A DNA stretch of 64,000 nucleotides from Aquisphaera giovannonii (GTDB taxonomy: Bacteria; Planctomycetota; Planctomycetia; Isosphaerales; Isosphaeraceae): NCBI RefSeq assembly GCF_008087625.1, contig NZ_CP042997.1, forward strand, positions 8,494,001 to 8,558,000, written 5' to 3'. This document shows positions 27,673 to 36,083 of the stretch, piece by piece. A program made the position numbers and the translations under genes. The notes below the pieces were generated by a model, which saw only the letters and a list, made by a program, of their open reading frames with translations, was not told the DNA's origin and did no database searches. Numbering within the stretch: position 1 is the stretch's first letter; every line of letters begins with the position of its first letter.

Positions 27673-28098
27673 TGTGATCCACCCTCATGGAAGCCAAGAA
27701 CAGGCACGAGCCGATGTTTGGCCAGGAGCCTTCGCGACACGAAGCAAGATTAACCAAGCGGCGTGGCCCATCGCGAACAGGCGACCGCGACCCAACTGCG
27801 AGGAGCCGTCATCGAGCAGCGACCGCGGGCATCCGGGCGGTCGAACGAACTATTCCAACGAGCCAGCGGGCGAGCATAGTTGCACGACCCTGGAGATCCG
27901 CCTCCCCGAGATCGAGACGCTCCTGAGCGTTGAATTCGTCGGGAAGGATAACGGCCAGCCCGCGCAGTGCCGCTTCCGGTTGATGCCCTGCTTGAATCGC
28001 GCGGCGAGCGGGCGAGGCCGTATGAATACTCTTCTCGAACTCACCCATCATTCAGATACAATTACCCGTCAACATCGTGAGGTGGATCCGGGGTTCTT
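27673..28098. other. Upstream region of the giant gene, nothing recognised
   Basis: 426 bp between the end of the second glycan operon and the start of the giant gene. It must contain the promoter of the giant gene unless that is read through from upstream. A GAGGGTGGATCACA stretch precedes its ATG as a weak ribosome binding site. Open frames here are short and not protein-like. Confidence 0.45.
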
Positions 28099-29061
28099 TC
28101 AGGCAGCCCCGAGGGGCGAGACCGGGACAGGGTCGGTCCCGCGCCTGAACTTTGGCCAAAGTCGTCCGCCCAGCCCAATCCAGGAACCAGCTTTGGCCGC
28201 GAGCGAAACGCCCGCCCGAAACGCCTCGCCCGACTCAAGGCCATGCACGATCGATTCGCGACCCGTGATGTAGATGGCGCGAATGACGTGCCATGTGACA
28301 CGAGCGAGCTCATGGCAGGACACATCGCCGTCTGGGAGCATCTTCGCGTGTCCGCGCTTACCCCAGTAGATGCGAGAGAAGAACCAGCGGCGTCGAAGGC
28401 GGTCGGGGGGAACGCGGTGCGCGACCAGCGCTGTGGGTTCATAAAGCAACTCCCCTCCCGCGGCGACGATCCGGCCGAGCAGTTCTGCCTCCTCGCTGCT
28501 AAGCAGGCACCCGCCGACCCGGCCTAGGTCGATGCGGAAGCCGCCCACGCGAGCGATCCAGTCCTTGCGGATGCAGAGATTCAGGCCGTACAATTCGTCC
28601 GCCTGGGCCGACCTCCGCCGCATCCCCAGGTCTACCTTCGTGAGCAATCCCTCGCTCGCCTCGTCGAGCCAAGGCGGGCGGGCGGTCGGATAGGCCAGCA
28701 GGGCGCGGCCGCCGACGGCCGCCGCGTCCGTCTGCGCGAATACAGCATCAATCTTCTCGAGCCATCCAGGCTCAACATCGACGTCATCGTCCAGGAAGCC
28801 GATGATTTCGTAGGTTGCCTCGGCGATCGCGCGATTGCGTGCGACACTGAGGCCGAGTTGCGACTCGCGGATGTAGCGGAGCTTGCCACCGAAATGAGGC
28901 GCCAGAGCCCGGACGACCTCCGGGCTCCCGTCGGTGCTCGCGTTGTCTATGACCAGGATCTCGTAATCCCCGGTGCTCGTCCGCAGCTGAGACAGGCTCG
29001 AAAGTGTGAGCTCCAGCTCACCCGCCCGGTTGTGAGTCGCGATGGCGATGGAGACGCCCAT
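28099..29061 (-). CDS. Glycosyltransferase family 2
   Basis: 320 residues. The GT2 motifs are present: GVSIAIATHNRAGELE at the start, ILVIDNASTDGSPE, LSVARNRAIAEA and IIGFLDDDVDVEPGW (DDD metal site). The C-terminal part holds VGGFRIDLGR and a late ED/EE-rich SSEEAELLGR typical of family members acting on polysaccharide chains. It is the last gene of the second minus-strand operon, about 46 bases after the Wzt-like ATPase. It is presumably cytoplasmic and extends the exported glycan; specificity unknown. Confidence 0.85.
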   Translation of the reverse strand: MGVSIAIATHNRAGELELTLSSLSQLRTSTGDYEILVIDNASTDGSPEVVRALAPHFGGKLRYIRESQLGLSVARNRAIAEATYEIIGFLDDDVDVEPGWLEKIDAVFAQTDAAAVGGRALLAYPTARPPWLDEASEGLLTKVDLGMRRRSAQADELYGLNLCIRKDWIARVGGFRIDLGRVGGCLLSSEEAELLGRIVAAGGELLYEPTALVAHRVPPDRLRRRWFFSRIYWGKRGHAKMLPDGDVSCHELARVTWHVIRAIYITGRESIVHGLESGEAFRAGVSLAAKAGSWIGLGGRLWPKFRRGTDPVPVSPLGAA

Positions 29062-29107
29062 GAGAGAACATTCCCCGTGCGTGTATCAGCTGTCGCACTT
29101 CAGGCAC

Positions 29108-30361
29108 TCAGGCCCCCCAGGCCCATTCCGCGGGCTCGTGATAGACCCCGAACTCTGTGTTCAACATGTCGTGCGACACGTGAAAATTCTTTCCGATCTG
29201 GGCGCAGTGGAGCCGCTGGTAGTCGTGATCCCAGATGAGCAAACCGATGGAATAGAGATCGGCAACCAGCTTGATGCGGGGCGTGATAAGCTCGATGACA
29301 CCGTGCCCATCGATAGTCCCGGTCGCAAAACCATCCATGCGAGTGTTATAATTACAGCATGCCACATTGTCCGAGCGGATGAAGCTCACATTGAAGTTCG
29401 GGTTTTTGACCAGCTCTCTCGCCGTGTAATGCAGTCTCAGCCGCATCCGCTCCCCATGCTGGAACAGCGTGCAAGGACGACCGTCCTCGTTCAGGAGCTC
29501 GAACTCGCGGATATAGACCGGGCACTGAGTCGGGTCGCTTCCGACGATTCCCGTGGCCCAACCCGCGACATCGAGGCGGCTCTCTCTCTCGTACTCCTCG
29601 ATAACCCCGTCCGTCGCACCATCGGATACGACCCTGCCCTCCGAGAGGAAGATGGCCCGATCGCACATAGCCTTGATGGAGAACATGTTATGCGAAACGA
29701 AGAGCAGGGTCGTATTCCGCCGTTTGAGTCGCTTCGCATGGTCCAGGCATTTCCGCTGGAAAGCCAGATCGCCTACCGAAAGGACTTCGTCAATCAGAAG
29801 GATGTCGGGCTCCATGTGCGCGGCCACCGAGAACGCGAGCTTCACGTACATGCCGCTCGAGTATCGCTTCACCGGCGTATCGATGAATTTCCCGATCTCC
29901 GAGAATTCCACGATCGCGTCATATTTCCTCATGATCTCCTTGCGAGGCATGCCCAGGATTGCGCCATTGAGGAAAATGTTCTCGCGGCCCGTGAGCTCCG
30001 GGTGAAATCCTGTGCCGACCTCGAGGAGGCTGCCGAGCCTCCCCTCCAGCGTCACACCGCCCTCGGTCGGCTCAGTGATCTGACTGAGAATCTTCAAGAG
30101 GGTCGACTTCCCGGCGCCGTTTCGGCCTATAATGCCGATCGCCTCGCCGGGCTGGACCTCGAACGATACGTCCCGCAGCGCCCAGTGTTCGGTAGTCCCC
30201 CCGTCGTTCAACCGACCTGATCGACCGAGACGAGAGACCCGCTTCAACCGGGCGCCGATCACTTCCGTGATCGACTCTCGCAGCGTCCTGTAACGTCCCT
30301 TCTGCTGCTCTCCGAGGCGGTAGAATTTCGACAGGCCGTCAACCGTGATCGCGTGATTCAT
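29108..30361 (-). CDS. wzt: ABC transporter ATP-binding protein, Wzt-like with C-terminal glycan-binding domain
   Basis: 417 residues. The ATPase domain has Walker A GRNGAGKST at 79-87, a signature region KRYSSGMYVKLAF around 165-177, Walker B ILLIDE at 187-192 and the switch histidine in FVSHNM (H224). It is the polysaccharide/polyol-phosphate exporter subfamily, as shown by LLEVGTGFHPELTGRENIF. Residues ~265-417 form an extra beta-rich domain (IREFELLNEDG...GIVELITPR-like pattern) resembling the Wzt C-terminal domain that recognises the chain end in O-antigen export. It pairs with the permease at 37143-38027, but seven genes lie between them. Energises export of the polysaccharide across the inner membrane. 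Confidence 0.88.
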   Translation of the reverse strand: MNHAITVDGLSKFYRLGEQQKGRYRTLRESITEVIGARLKRVSRLGRSGRLNDGGTTEHWALRDVSFEVQPGEAIGIIGRNGAGKSTLLKILSQITEPTEGGVTLEGRLGSLLEVGTGFHPELTGRENIFLNGAILGMPRKEIMRKYDAIVEFSEIGKFIDTPVKRYSSGMYVKLAFSVAAHMEPDILLIDEVLSVGDLAFQRKCLDHAKRLKRRNTTLLFVSHNMFSIKAMCDRAIFLSEGRVVSDGATDGVIEEYERESRLDVAGWATGIVGSDPTQCPVYIREFELLNEDGRPCTLFQHGERMRLRLHYTARELVKNPNFNVSFIRSDNVACCNYNTRMDGFATGTIDGHGVIELITPRIKLVADLYSIGLLIWDHDYQRLHCAQIGKNFHVSHDMLNTEFGVYHEPAEWAWGA

Positions 30362-30438
30362 GAATCTTTTCTCGGTTAATGCATAATAGCCGCTCGGTAA
30401 CGGCCTTTGCCGCGGCCTAGCGGATGTCGGGCACAGCC

Positions 30439-31485
30439 TCAGGACAGCGCCGGCGCCACTCTCGAGCCACCTCTACCGCCTTGACGGATTCCCCTGAACA
30501 CGCGACTCAACTTCGACCAAGCTCTAGGACCCATGCGCTGCTTCCATCTCATTCGTGTCCATTCGGGGCGAGCCGCAATGCCCGGGAAGAAATCGCTGGC
30601 GAGATTGAGGAAGCGTTGACACTCCGACGCCTCGCCGCGATCGAACAACTTGTGTGCTTGCCAGAAGGCGCTCCAGCCGAGTCCCTCGTATGCGAGGCGA
30701 TGGAGACGGTCGGCCTCCGCCAAGGTTTGTCCCTTGTCATGGAAGATCGAATCAAACGCTGCCTTGCGTCCGAAGAGATCGCTCGCTGTCACCGTGAGGT
30801 CCATCGAAGGGGATTTTTCATAGTAGGAATCGCTCATATTGTTCCCGTGGACTCGATAGAAGGCCTGCGGCGCATGGATCTCTCCCACGTCGCATCGGGC
30901 GGCAAATCGCATCCACATCTCCATATCGGCCGTATGCGGGAGTTCCGTCCGGTATCCCCCGAGTTCCGTCTGCAGCCGTGTCCGCACCATGGCCTCCGGA
31001 GAAGTGATCCTGTTGCTCCCCTCCCGGCAGAGCGACTCGATCCACTCCATGCCGGGGATCACGGTGTATCCGTCGTTCGACACCCCGATCTCCGCCAAGG
31101 CCCGCTCATTGCCGGATCGGAACCAGATCACCCGGCCGTAGACAAGCCCGACATCGGGATTGGCGTCCATCAGGCGCGATGCCCGGAGCAACGCGCCTTC
31201 AATAAGGAGATCATCGGCGGAGAGCAGCACGTTGTAGTCGCCCGAGACCCACTCCAAGCCCTCGTTGTACGTGGCGATATGCCCCTGGTTCACCTCGTGG
31301 CGGCGGAACTCAACACGTCGATCCTCGAAAGCGAGCGCCGCGGCAACCTGGGGAGTGTCATCGCCCGAGCAGTCATCGATGATGAGCACGCGCAGGTCGA
31401 CGGGCTGGCTCAGTACGCTCTCGACGCACTCGCGAAGAAACCTGCCGTAGTTGTAACAAGGGACGATCACATCGACTCGGGACAT
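30439..31485 (-). CDS. Glycosyltransferase family 2
   Basis: 348 residues from ATG 31485 (MSRVDVIVPCYNYGRF). This start has GGGAGAG at 31496-31502, whereas the longer frame reaching 31572 adds 29 residues without protein-like character. Motifs are VLIIDDCSGDDTPQ, QGHIATYNEGLEW and YNVLLSADDLLIEG (Asp-Asp metal site), all GT2. The C-terminal ~100 residues (LHRLAYEGLGWSAFWQAHKLFDRGEA) look helical, as seen in many chain-extending GT2s. It lies between the acyltransferase and Wzt genes. Confidence 0.85.
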   Translation of the reverse strand: MSRVDVIVPCYNYGRFLRECVESVLSQPVDLRVLIIDDCSGDDTPQVAAALAFEDRRVEFRRHEVNQGHIATYNEGLEWVSGDYNVLLSADDLLIEGALLRASRLMDANPDVGLVYGRVIWFRSGNERALAEIGVSNDGYTVIPGMEWIESLCREGSNRITSPEAMVRTRLQTELGGYRTELPHTADMEMWMRFAARCDVGEIHAPQAFYRVHGNNMSDSYYEKSPSMDLTVTASDLFGRKAAFDSIFHDKGQTLAEADRLHRLAYEGLGWSAFWQAHKLFDRGEASECQRFLNLASDFFPGIAARPEWTRMRWKQRMGPRAWSKLSRVFRGIRQGGRGGSRVAPALS

Positions 31486-31495
31486 TTGGATTTCT

Positions 31496-31502
31496 CTCTC
31501 CC
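31496..31502 (-). promoter_or_regulatory. Shine-Dalgarno sequence deciding the GT2 start at 31485
   Basis: GGGAGAG on the minus strand, ten bases before the ATG at 31485, supports the internal start over the upstream ATG at 31572. Confidence 0.6.
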
Positions 31503-31579
31503 AAGGAATGTCGGACGAGACGAGGTGATCCGGGAACGCAATGAGGTTGCTCACATGGCCGGGCCGAAACATTCGTCTC

Positions 31580-32227
31580 TCAACCTTCCCGTTTCAGCGG
31601 CCTGGCCGGGTTGCCGACGAGAGTTGCACCGCACTCCACCTCGCGAGTAACGACAGAACCCATGCCGATGAGACTGCCTGCACCGACGTGAAGTTTCTGC
31701 TTGATTACAGCACCTGCGCCGATATAGCAGGCGGATTCGACGCGGACCAGGCCGCTGACGATGGCCCCAGGGGCAAGGATGACATGGTCGCCGACTTGGG
31801 CCTCGTGGCCAATCACGCAGCCAGGGCAGAGCAGCACGTGGTCGCCGATTGAGACATCACCGGCGATGACGACGCCGGGGTTCACCAGAACGCCCCGGCC
31901 CAGGCGGGCTCGCGGCGACACCGAGGCGGCCGGGTGGATCAGTGTGGCGAACCGGTCGGGTCCCACGCCCGTCGACCCGATGATCCGGGGCAAGTCTCGG
32001 AAGCTCTTCTCGCCGCCGATCGCGCTCACGAGGAAGCATCCGGTGAGGCCTCGAGCTTCGCGAAGCGGGCCGAGTACGTCGAGCCCCAGGTGGCGGGCTC
32101 CCGCGGGACGCGAATCGTCCAGAAAGCCCACCGGCTGCCACGTGGGCAAGATGGCGTTGATCGCGTCCACGACGTCGAGCACGTCATATGCACTGCCGCC
32201 TGTCCCGAGGATGACCAGTCGCCGCAT
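31580..32227 (-). CDS. Sugar O/N-acyltransferase, NeuD/PglD-like left-handed beta-helix
   Basis: 215 residues from ATG 32227 (MRRLVILGTGGSAYDV); the longer frame would overlap the aminotransferase gene by 17 bases. The N-terminal nucleotide-sugar binding part has LVILGTGGSA and VGFLDDS, as in PglD and NeuD. From about residue 95 hexapeptide repeats form a left-handed beta-helix (RLGRGVLVNPGVVIAG, IGDHVLLCPGCVIGH, VGDHVILAPGAIVSG), ending in VVTREVECGATLVGNPAR. PglD-type enzymes acetylate 4-amino sugars made by a neighbouring aminotransferase, and such an aminotransferase is directly upstream. Confidence 0.85.
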   Translation of the reverse strand: MRRLVILGTGGSAYDVLDVVDAINAILPTWQPVGFLDDSRPAGARHLGLDVLGPLREARGLTGCFLVSAIGGEKSFRDLPRIIGSTGVGPDRFATLIHPAASVSPRARLGRGVLVNPGVVIAGDVSIGDHVLLCPGCVIGHEAQVGDHVILAPGAIVSGLVRVESACYIGAGAVIKQKLHVGAGSLIGMGSVVTREVECGATLVGNPARPLKREG

Positions 32228-32240
32228 GAGAGTCACCCGC

Positions 32241-33404
32241 TCAACGTTGGGACGCAAGCTCGTGCAGGCACTCGATCACGTGAGCCTGGTCTTCCGCGGC
32301 CATTCCATCGAAGAGCGGCAGGAGGACCACGTGATCTCGGGCCGCTTCCGAATGAGGCAGGCTGATGGGGCCCATGTCGGCATAGGCCGGCTCCTGGTGC
32401 GTGTTCATGATCCCGCGGCGGGTGCTGATGCCGCGCTCCAGGAGGGCCTGCATGAGTTCGTCGCGGCCGAGAGGGAACGCGGGTGTGACGCGGACGGGGT
32501 ACGACTGGTGGTTCGGCTTCTGCGCGGGCCCGCAGGCCGGGGGGATGAGGCCCGGGATCGCCGAGAGGGCCTCCGCGTACCGCGCCGCCAAGGCCCGCCG
32601 ACGGTCGAGGATCTCGGGCAGCCGCTCGAGCTGCGCCCGGCCGACGGCGGCCTGGATGTCGGTCATACGGTAATTGAAGCCGACGATCGGGTACTCCTCG
32701 AAGATGACCGAGCGGGCCGCGTGGCGCACGGTGTCGGGCACGCTCATCCCGTGCTGGCGGAGCAGGCGGAACTTCTGATCGAGCGACGGGTCTGAGGTCG
32801 TCAGCATGCCCCCGTCGCCGGTGGTGATGATCTTCCGAGGATGGAACGAGAAGCACGCGATCATGCCGTGCGGCCTGCCGATCCGCTCCCAGCGATCGCC
32901 GATCCGGATCTCGCTGCCGATCGCGCATGCCGCGTCCTCGACGACGGGGAGGCCGTGGCGATCGGCGATCTCCAGGATCGCCGCCAGGTCGCACGGGAGC
33001 CCCATCTGATGAACGGGCATGATGGTCCGGGTCCGGGGGCCGATGGCTGCTTCGAGGAGCGTACTATCGATGTTGTAGGTGCGCGGATCGACGTCCACGA
33101 AGACGGGCGTGGCGCCGCAGTACCGGATGGCGTTGGCCGTGGCGATGTAGGAGTGGCTGACCGTGACGACCTCGTCCCCCGGCCCCACGCCGAGGGCGTG
33201 GAGCGCAAGGTGCAGGGCCGTGGTGCAGTTCGAGACCGCGCACGCGTGGCGGGCGCCGACGCACGCGGCGAATTCCTCCTCGAAGGCGGCGACTTCCGGC
33301 CCCTGGGTGATCCAGCCGGAGAGGATGGCGCGGCGGGCGGCTTCCGCCTCTTCCTCGCCCAGGGTCGGCCGCGCGATCGGGATCTTGCGGAGTCCGGTAC
33401 TCAT
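32241..33404 (-). CDS. DegT/DnrJ/EryC1/StrS-family sugar aminotransferase
   Basis: 387 residues. PLP fold: SNCTTALHLAL region (cofactor phosphate binding), VVEDAAC with Asp157 contacting the pyridine ring, and FSFHPRKIITTGDGG with catalytic Lys191. The full length matches the family. It should convert a 4-keto (or 3-keto) nucleotide sugar to an amino sugar using glutamate. ATG at 33404 overlaps the epimerase stop as ATGA, so the two are coupled. With the PglD-like acyltransferase downstream it could make a 4-acetamido-4,6-dideoxyhexose, but no 4,6-dehydratase is visible in the window. Confidence 0.9.
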   Translation of the reverse strand: MSTGLRKIPIARPTLGEEEAEAARRAILSGWITQGPEVAAFEEEFAACVGARHACAVSNCTTALHLALHALGVGPGDEVVTVSHSYIATANAIRYCGATPVFVDVDPRTYNIDSTLLEAAIGPRTRTIMPVHQMGLPCDLAAILEIADRHGLPVVEDAACAIGSEIRIGDRWERIGRPHGMIACFSFHPRKIITTGDGGMLTTSDPSLDQKFRLLRQHGMSVPDTVRHAARSVIFEEYPIVGFNYRMTDIQAAVGRAQLERLPEILDRRRALAARYAEALSAIPGLIPPACGPAQKPNHQSYPVRVTPAFPLGRDELMQALLERGISTRRGIMNTHQEPAYADMGPISLPHSEAARDHVVLLPLFDGMAAEDQAHVIECLHELASQR

Positions 33405-34396
33405 GACGCCACCGCCTCGGATCGGAGCTCGCGGACGACGTCCCGCCGCCAGGCCGCCAGCCGCTTAAGGCCCTCCTCGAGTGGTACGGACGCGACGAAG
33501 CCCAGCTCGTCCCGGGCGCGCCGGACATCGGCCAGCCGCCGAGGGACCGGGTTGACCTTGCGGGGCGGATGGAACTCGGGCTCCAGGTGGCTCACGCCAG
33601 CGACCCTCGCCATCGCCTCCCACAGCTCCAGGAGCGTCGTCTCTGCCCCGCTGGCGACGTTGTAGACGTCATCGCATCGGTCGGACTTCATCGCCAGCAG
33701 GTTCGCCCGCGCGATGTCCTCGACGAAGATGAAGTCCATGGAGGCGGAGCCGTCGCCATGGATCTGGGGACGCTCGCCTCGATCCATGCAGTCCAGCCAA
33801 CGAATGAACACCTCGGTGTAGGCACCGGTGATGTCCATGCGGGGACCGTAGACATTGAAGTAGCGGAGGCCGACGCTGGCGAGTCCTTTCATATCGAAAA
33901 AATGCCGCGCGATGCCCTCGTCCATGAGCTTCGACGCGCCGTAGAGGGTGCGGTTGTTGTAGGGATGGTGCCGCTCGTCCGTGGGGAACTCCTCGGCGGC
34001 CCCGTAGACCGAAGCCGACGAGGCATAGACGACCTTCTTGACGCCGGACTCCGCCGCGGCCTCGAAGACGTTCAACGTACCGCCGACGAGGACGTCGATG
34101 CAGTCCCGTGGCTGCTCGGCGCAGAGGGTGATCCGGATGGCCGCCTGGTGGAAGACGTAGTCGCAGCCGGCGATGGCGTCGGCGACAGCCCGGCGGTCGC
34201 GAACGTCACCCTCCGTGAAGAAGATCGGGAGATCCCTCCTGGCGATCGGCAGGTTCTCCAGGCGGCCGCGGACCAGGTTATCCAGGACGCGGATCTCCCG
34301 GACCGCCTCGCCGAGCAGCAGGTCGACGATGTGCGACCCGATGAGCCCGGCGCCGCCGGTGACCAGCACGGTCGATCCTCGAAGGTCGTTCTTCAC
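33401..34396 (-). CDS. NAD-dependent epimerase/dehydratase, extended SDR
   Basis: 331 residues starting at GTG 34396, which overlaps the WbpE-like stop as GTGA; the longer frame to 34498 is rejected. The Rossmann motif TGGAGLIGSH lies at about 13-22 and the catalytic Y-x3-K in LYGASK is Tyr152/Lys156, with SSASVYG before it. Other family features are FHQAA, YFNVYGPRMD and FIFVEDIARANLLAM. The enzyme probably epimerises or oxidises a UDP-hexose. Specificity between UDP-glucose/GlcNAc 4-epimerase and UDP-glucuronate type cannot be read safely. Confidence 0.85.
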   Translation of the reverse strand: MKNDLRGSTVLVTGGAGLIGSHIVDLLLGEAVREIRVLDNLVRGRLENLPIARRDLPIFFTEGDVRDRRAVADAIAGCDYVFHQAAIRITLCAEQPRDCIDVLVGGTLNVFEAAAESGVKKVVYASSASVYGAAEEFPTDERHHPYNNRTLYGASKLMDEGIARHFFDMKGLASVGLRYFNVYGPRMDITGAYTEVFIRWLDCMDRGERPQIHGDGSASMDFIFVEDIARANLLAMKSDRCDDVYNVASGAETTLLELWEAMARVAGVSHLEPEFHPPRKVNPVPRRLADVRRARDELGFVASVPLEEGLKRLAAWRRDVVRELRSEAVAS

Positions 34397-35571
34397 GGCC
34401 GGTCCTCGCGATCCCGCGTGAGGGCGTCGCGGAGGGCGGCGACCACGCGATCTTGCTGCTCGTCGGTCATCTCGGGGAAGAGCGGGAGGCTGAAGCAATC
34501 GCTGGCCACCCGCTCGGCGATGGGGAAGTCTCCGGGCCGGTGCTCGAGGTCGGCGTAGGCCTCCTGCAGGTGCACCGGCACCGGGTAGTGGAGGCCGGTC
34601 TGGATGCCCGCGGCCTCGAGCTCGCTACGGATCCGGTCCCGATGCGGATGGAGCGCGACGAACAGGTGCCAGACGTGCCTCCGACCGGGGGCCTCGACCG
34701 GCAGCTTCAGGGGGAGCGTGGCGAGCTTGCGGAGGTACCGATCGGCGAGCCGTCGCCGCGACTCGGTCCAGCGGTCGAGGTGCTTGAGCTTGACGCCCAG
34801 CACGGCACCCTGGAAGCCGTCCATGCGATAGTTGTAGCCGAGCTCATCGTGGTGGTAGCGGCGGCCCTGGGCGTGGTCGCGGAGCTTCCGCAGCCGCGCG
34901 GCGACCGCCTCGTCGTCGGTCGTGATCGCGCCCGCCTCGCCGTAGGCGCCGAGGTTCTTCCCGGGGTAGAAGCTGAAGCAGCCGCAGAGCCCCATGGTGC
35001 CCGCCCCTCGGCCGTCATAGGCGGCCCCATGGGCCTGGGCGGCGTCCTCGATGACCGGGATCCCGCGACGGCGGCCGAGGTCGAGCAGGCCCTCCATGTC
35101 CGCGGGCTGGCCGTAGAGGTGGACCGGGAGGATCGCCTTGGTCCTCCGCGTGATCTTCCGCTCCACCTGGCGGAGGTCCATCGTGTAGGTGATCGGGTCG
35201 ACGTCCACGAAGACGGGCCTGGCCCCGATGTAGCTGACGGCCCAGGTGGTGGCGACGAAGGTCATGGGCACGGTGATGACCTCGTCGCCCGGACGCACCC
35301 CGGCGCAGATCAGCGCGAGGTGGAGCGCCGAGGTGCCCGAATTCACGCCCACGCAGAATCGCGAGCCGACGTAATCGGCGAACGCCTGCTCGAAATCCGC
35401 CACCTTGGGCCCGAGGACGTAGGCCGTGCTCTCGGCCACCTCCCGCAGGGCGTCCAGGACCTCGTCCTGGATCGTCCGATACTGGGCCTTCAGGTCCATG
35501 ATCGGGACGGGCGGGGCCGGGGCAGATGCCGGCTTCGGCATCGCGGGGAGATCGGTCGCGATCAGTGTCAT
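34393..35571 (-). CDS. wbpE: DegT-family aminotransferase, WbpE-like
   Basis: 392 residues, including a ~20-residue Ala/Pro-rich N-terminal extension before the core start IMDLKAQYRTIQDEV. PLP motifs: VNSGTSALHLAL, VIEDAAQAHGA with Asp176, and FSFYPGKNLGAYGEAGAI with Lys205. The core start and GKNLGA pattern are like WbpE/WlbC, which aminates a 3-keto UDP-sugar acid. The gene order dehydrogenase, acetyltransferase, aminotransferase matches the wbpB-wbpD-wbpE set that makes UDP-2,3-diacetamido-2,3-dideoxyglucuronate (family knowledge). The stop overlaps the WbpD-like gene by 4 bases at its own start. Symbol is by analogy. Confidence 0.8.
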   Translation of the reverse strand: MTLIATDLPAMPKPASAPAPPVPIMDLKAQYRTIQDEVLDALREVAESTAYVLGPKVADFEQAFADYVGSRFCVGVNSGTSALHLALICAGVRPGDEVITVPMTFVATTWAVSYIGARPVFVDVDPITYTMDLRQVERKITRRTKAILPVHLYGQPADMEGLLDLGRRRGIPVIEDAAQAHGAAYDGRGAGTMGLCGCFSFYPGKNLGAYGEAGAITTDDEAVAARLRKLRDHAQGRRYHHDELGYNYRMDGFQGAVLGVKLKHLDRWTESRRRLADRYLRKLATLPLKLPVEAPGRRHVWHLFVALHPHRDRIRSELEAAGIQTGLHYPVPVHLQEAYADLEHRPGDFPIAERVASDCFSLPLFPEMTDEQQDRVVAALRDALTRDREDRP

Positions 35572-36083
35572 TCCTGGGCTCCTAGGGGATCACGCGTCCG
35601 AGTCAGCCGGGCGGGCACGCCGGCGACGACCGAATGTGGGGCCACGTCCCGGGTGACGACGGCGCCGGCACCGACGAGGGCGCCCGCGCCGATCGTCACG
35701 CCGCCCAGGATCACCGCACCGCTGCCGATCGACGCCCCGCGGCACACCCGGGTCGGGACGACCTGCCAGTCGGATTCCGCCTGGGGCCGGCCCGCCGTCG
35801 TCGCGCGTGGGTCGAGGTCGTTGATGAACATCACGCCGTGGCCGATGAAGGCCTCGTCCTCGATCGTCACGCCCTCGCACACGAAGGTGTGGCTCTGGAT
35901 CTTGCACCTCGCCCCGATCGAGGCATTCTTCTGGATCTCGACGAAGCTGCCGATGCGCGTCTCGTCGCCGATGAAGCAGCCGTAGAGGTTAACGAAGCAG
36001 TGCATGGTCACGCCGCGTCCCAGCCGGACGTCCGGCGCGACCCTGATCCCGTTGGCCGGATCGCTCCGCTCGTGCATCGCCAT
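35568..36083 (-). CDS. wbpD: UDP-sugar N-acetyltransferase, WbpD-like hexapeptide protein
   Basis: 171 residues starting at ATG 36083 (MAMHERSD), preceded by TGGAGCGAACGGCT as ribosome binding site; a start two codons later is possible. The left-handed beta-helix repeats start at VRLGRGVTMHCFVNLYG and run through IGDETRIGSFVEIQKNASIG, IEDEAFIGHGVMFINDLDPRA (the FxND motif typical of WbpD) to GGVTIGAGALVGAGAVV and VVAGVPARL. It should acetylate the 3-amino group of the UDP-2-acetamido-3-amino-uronate using acetyl-CoA. It overlaps the 3' end of the dehydrogenase frame by about 95 bases. Symbol by analogy. Confidence 0.82.
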   Translation of the reverse strand: MAMHERSDPANGIRVAPDVRLGRGVTMHCFVNLYGCFIGDETRIGSFVEIQKNASIGARCKIQSHTFVCEGVTIEDEAFIGHGVMFINDLDPRATTAGRPQAESDWQVVPTRVCRGASIGSGAVILGGVTIGAGALVGAGAVVTRDVAPHSVVAGVPARLTRTRDPLGAQE

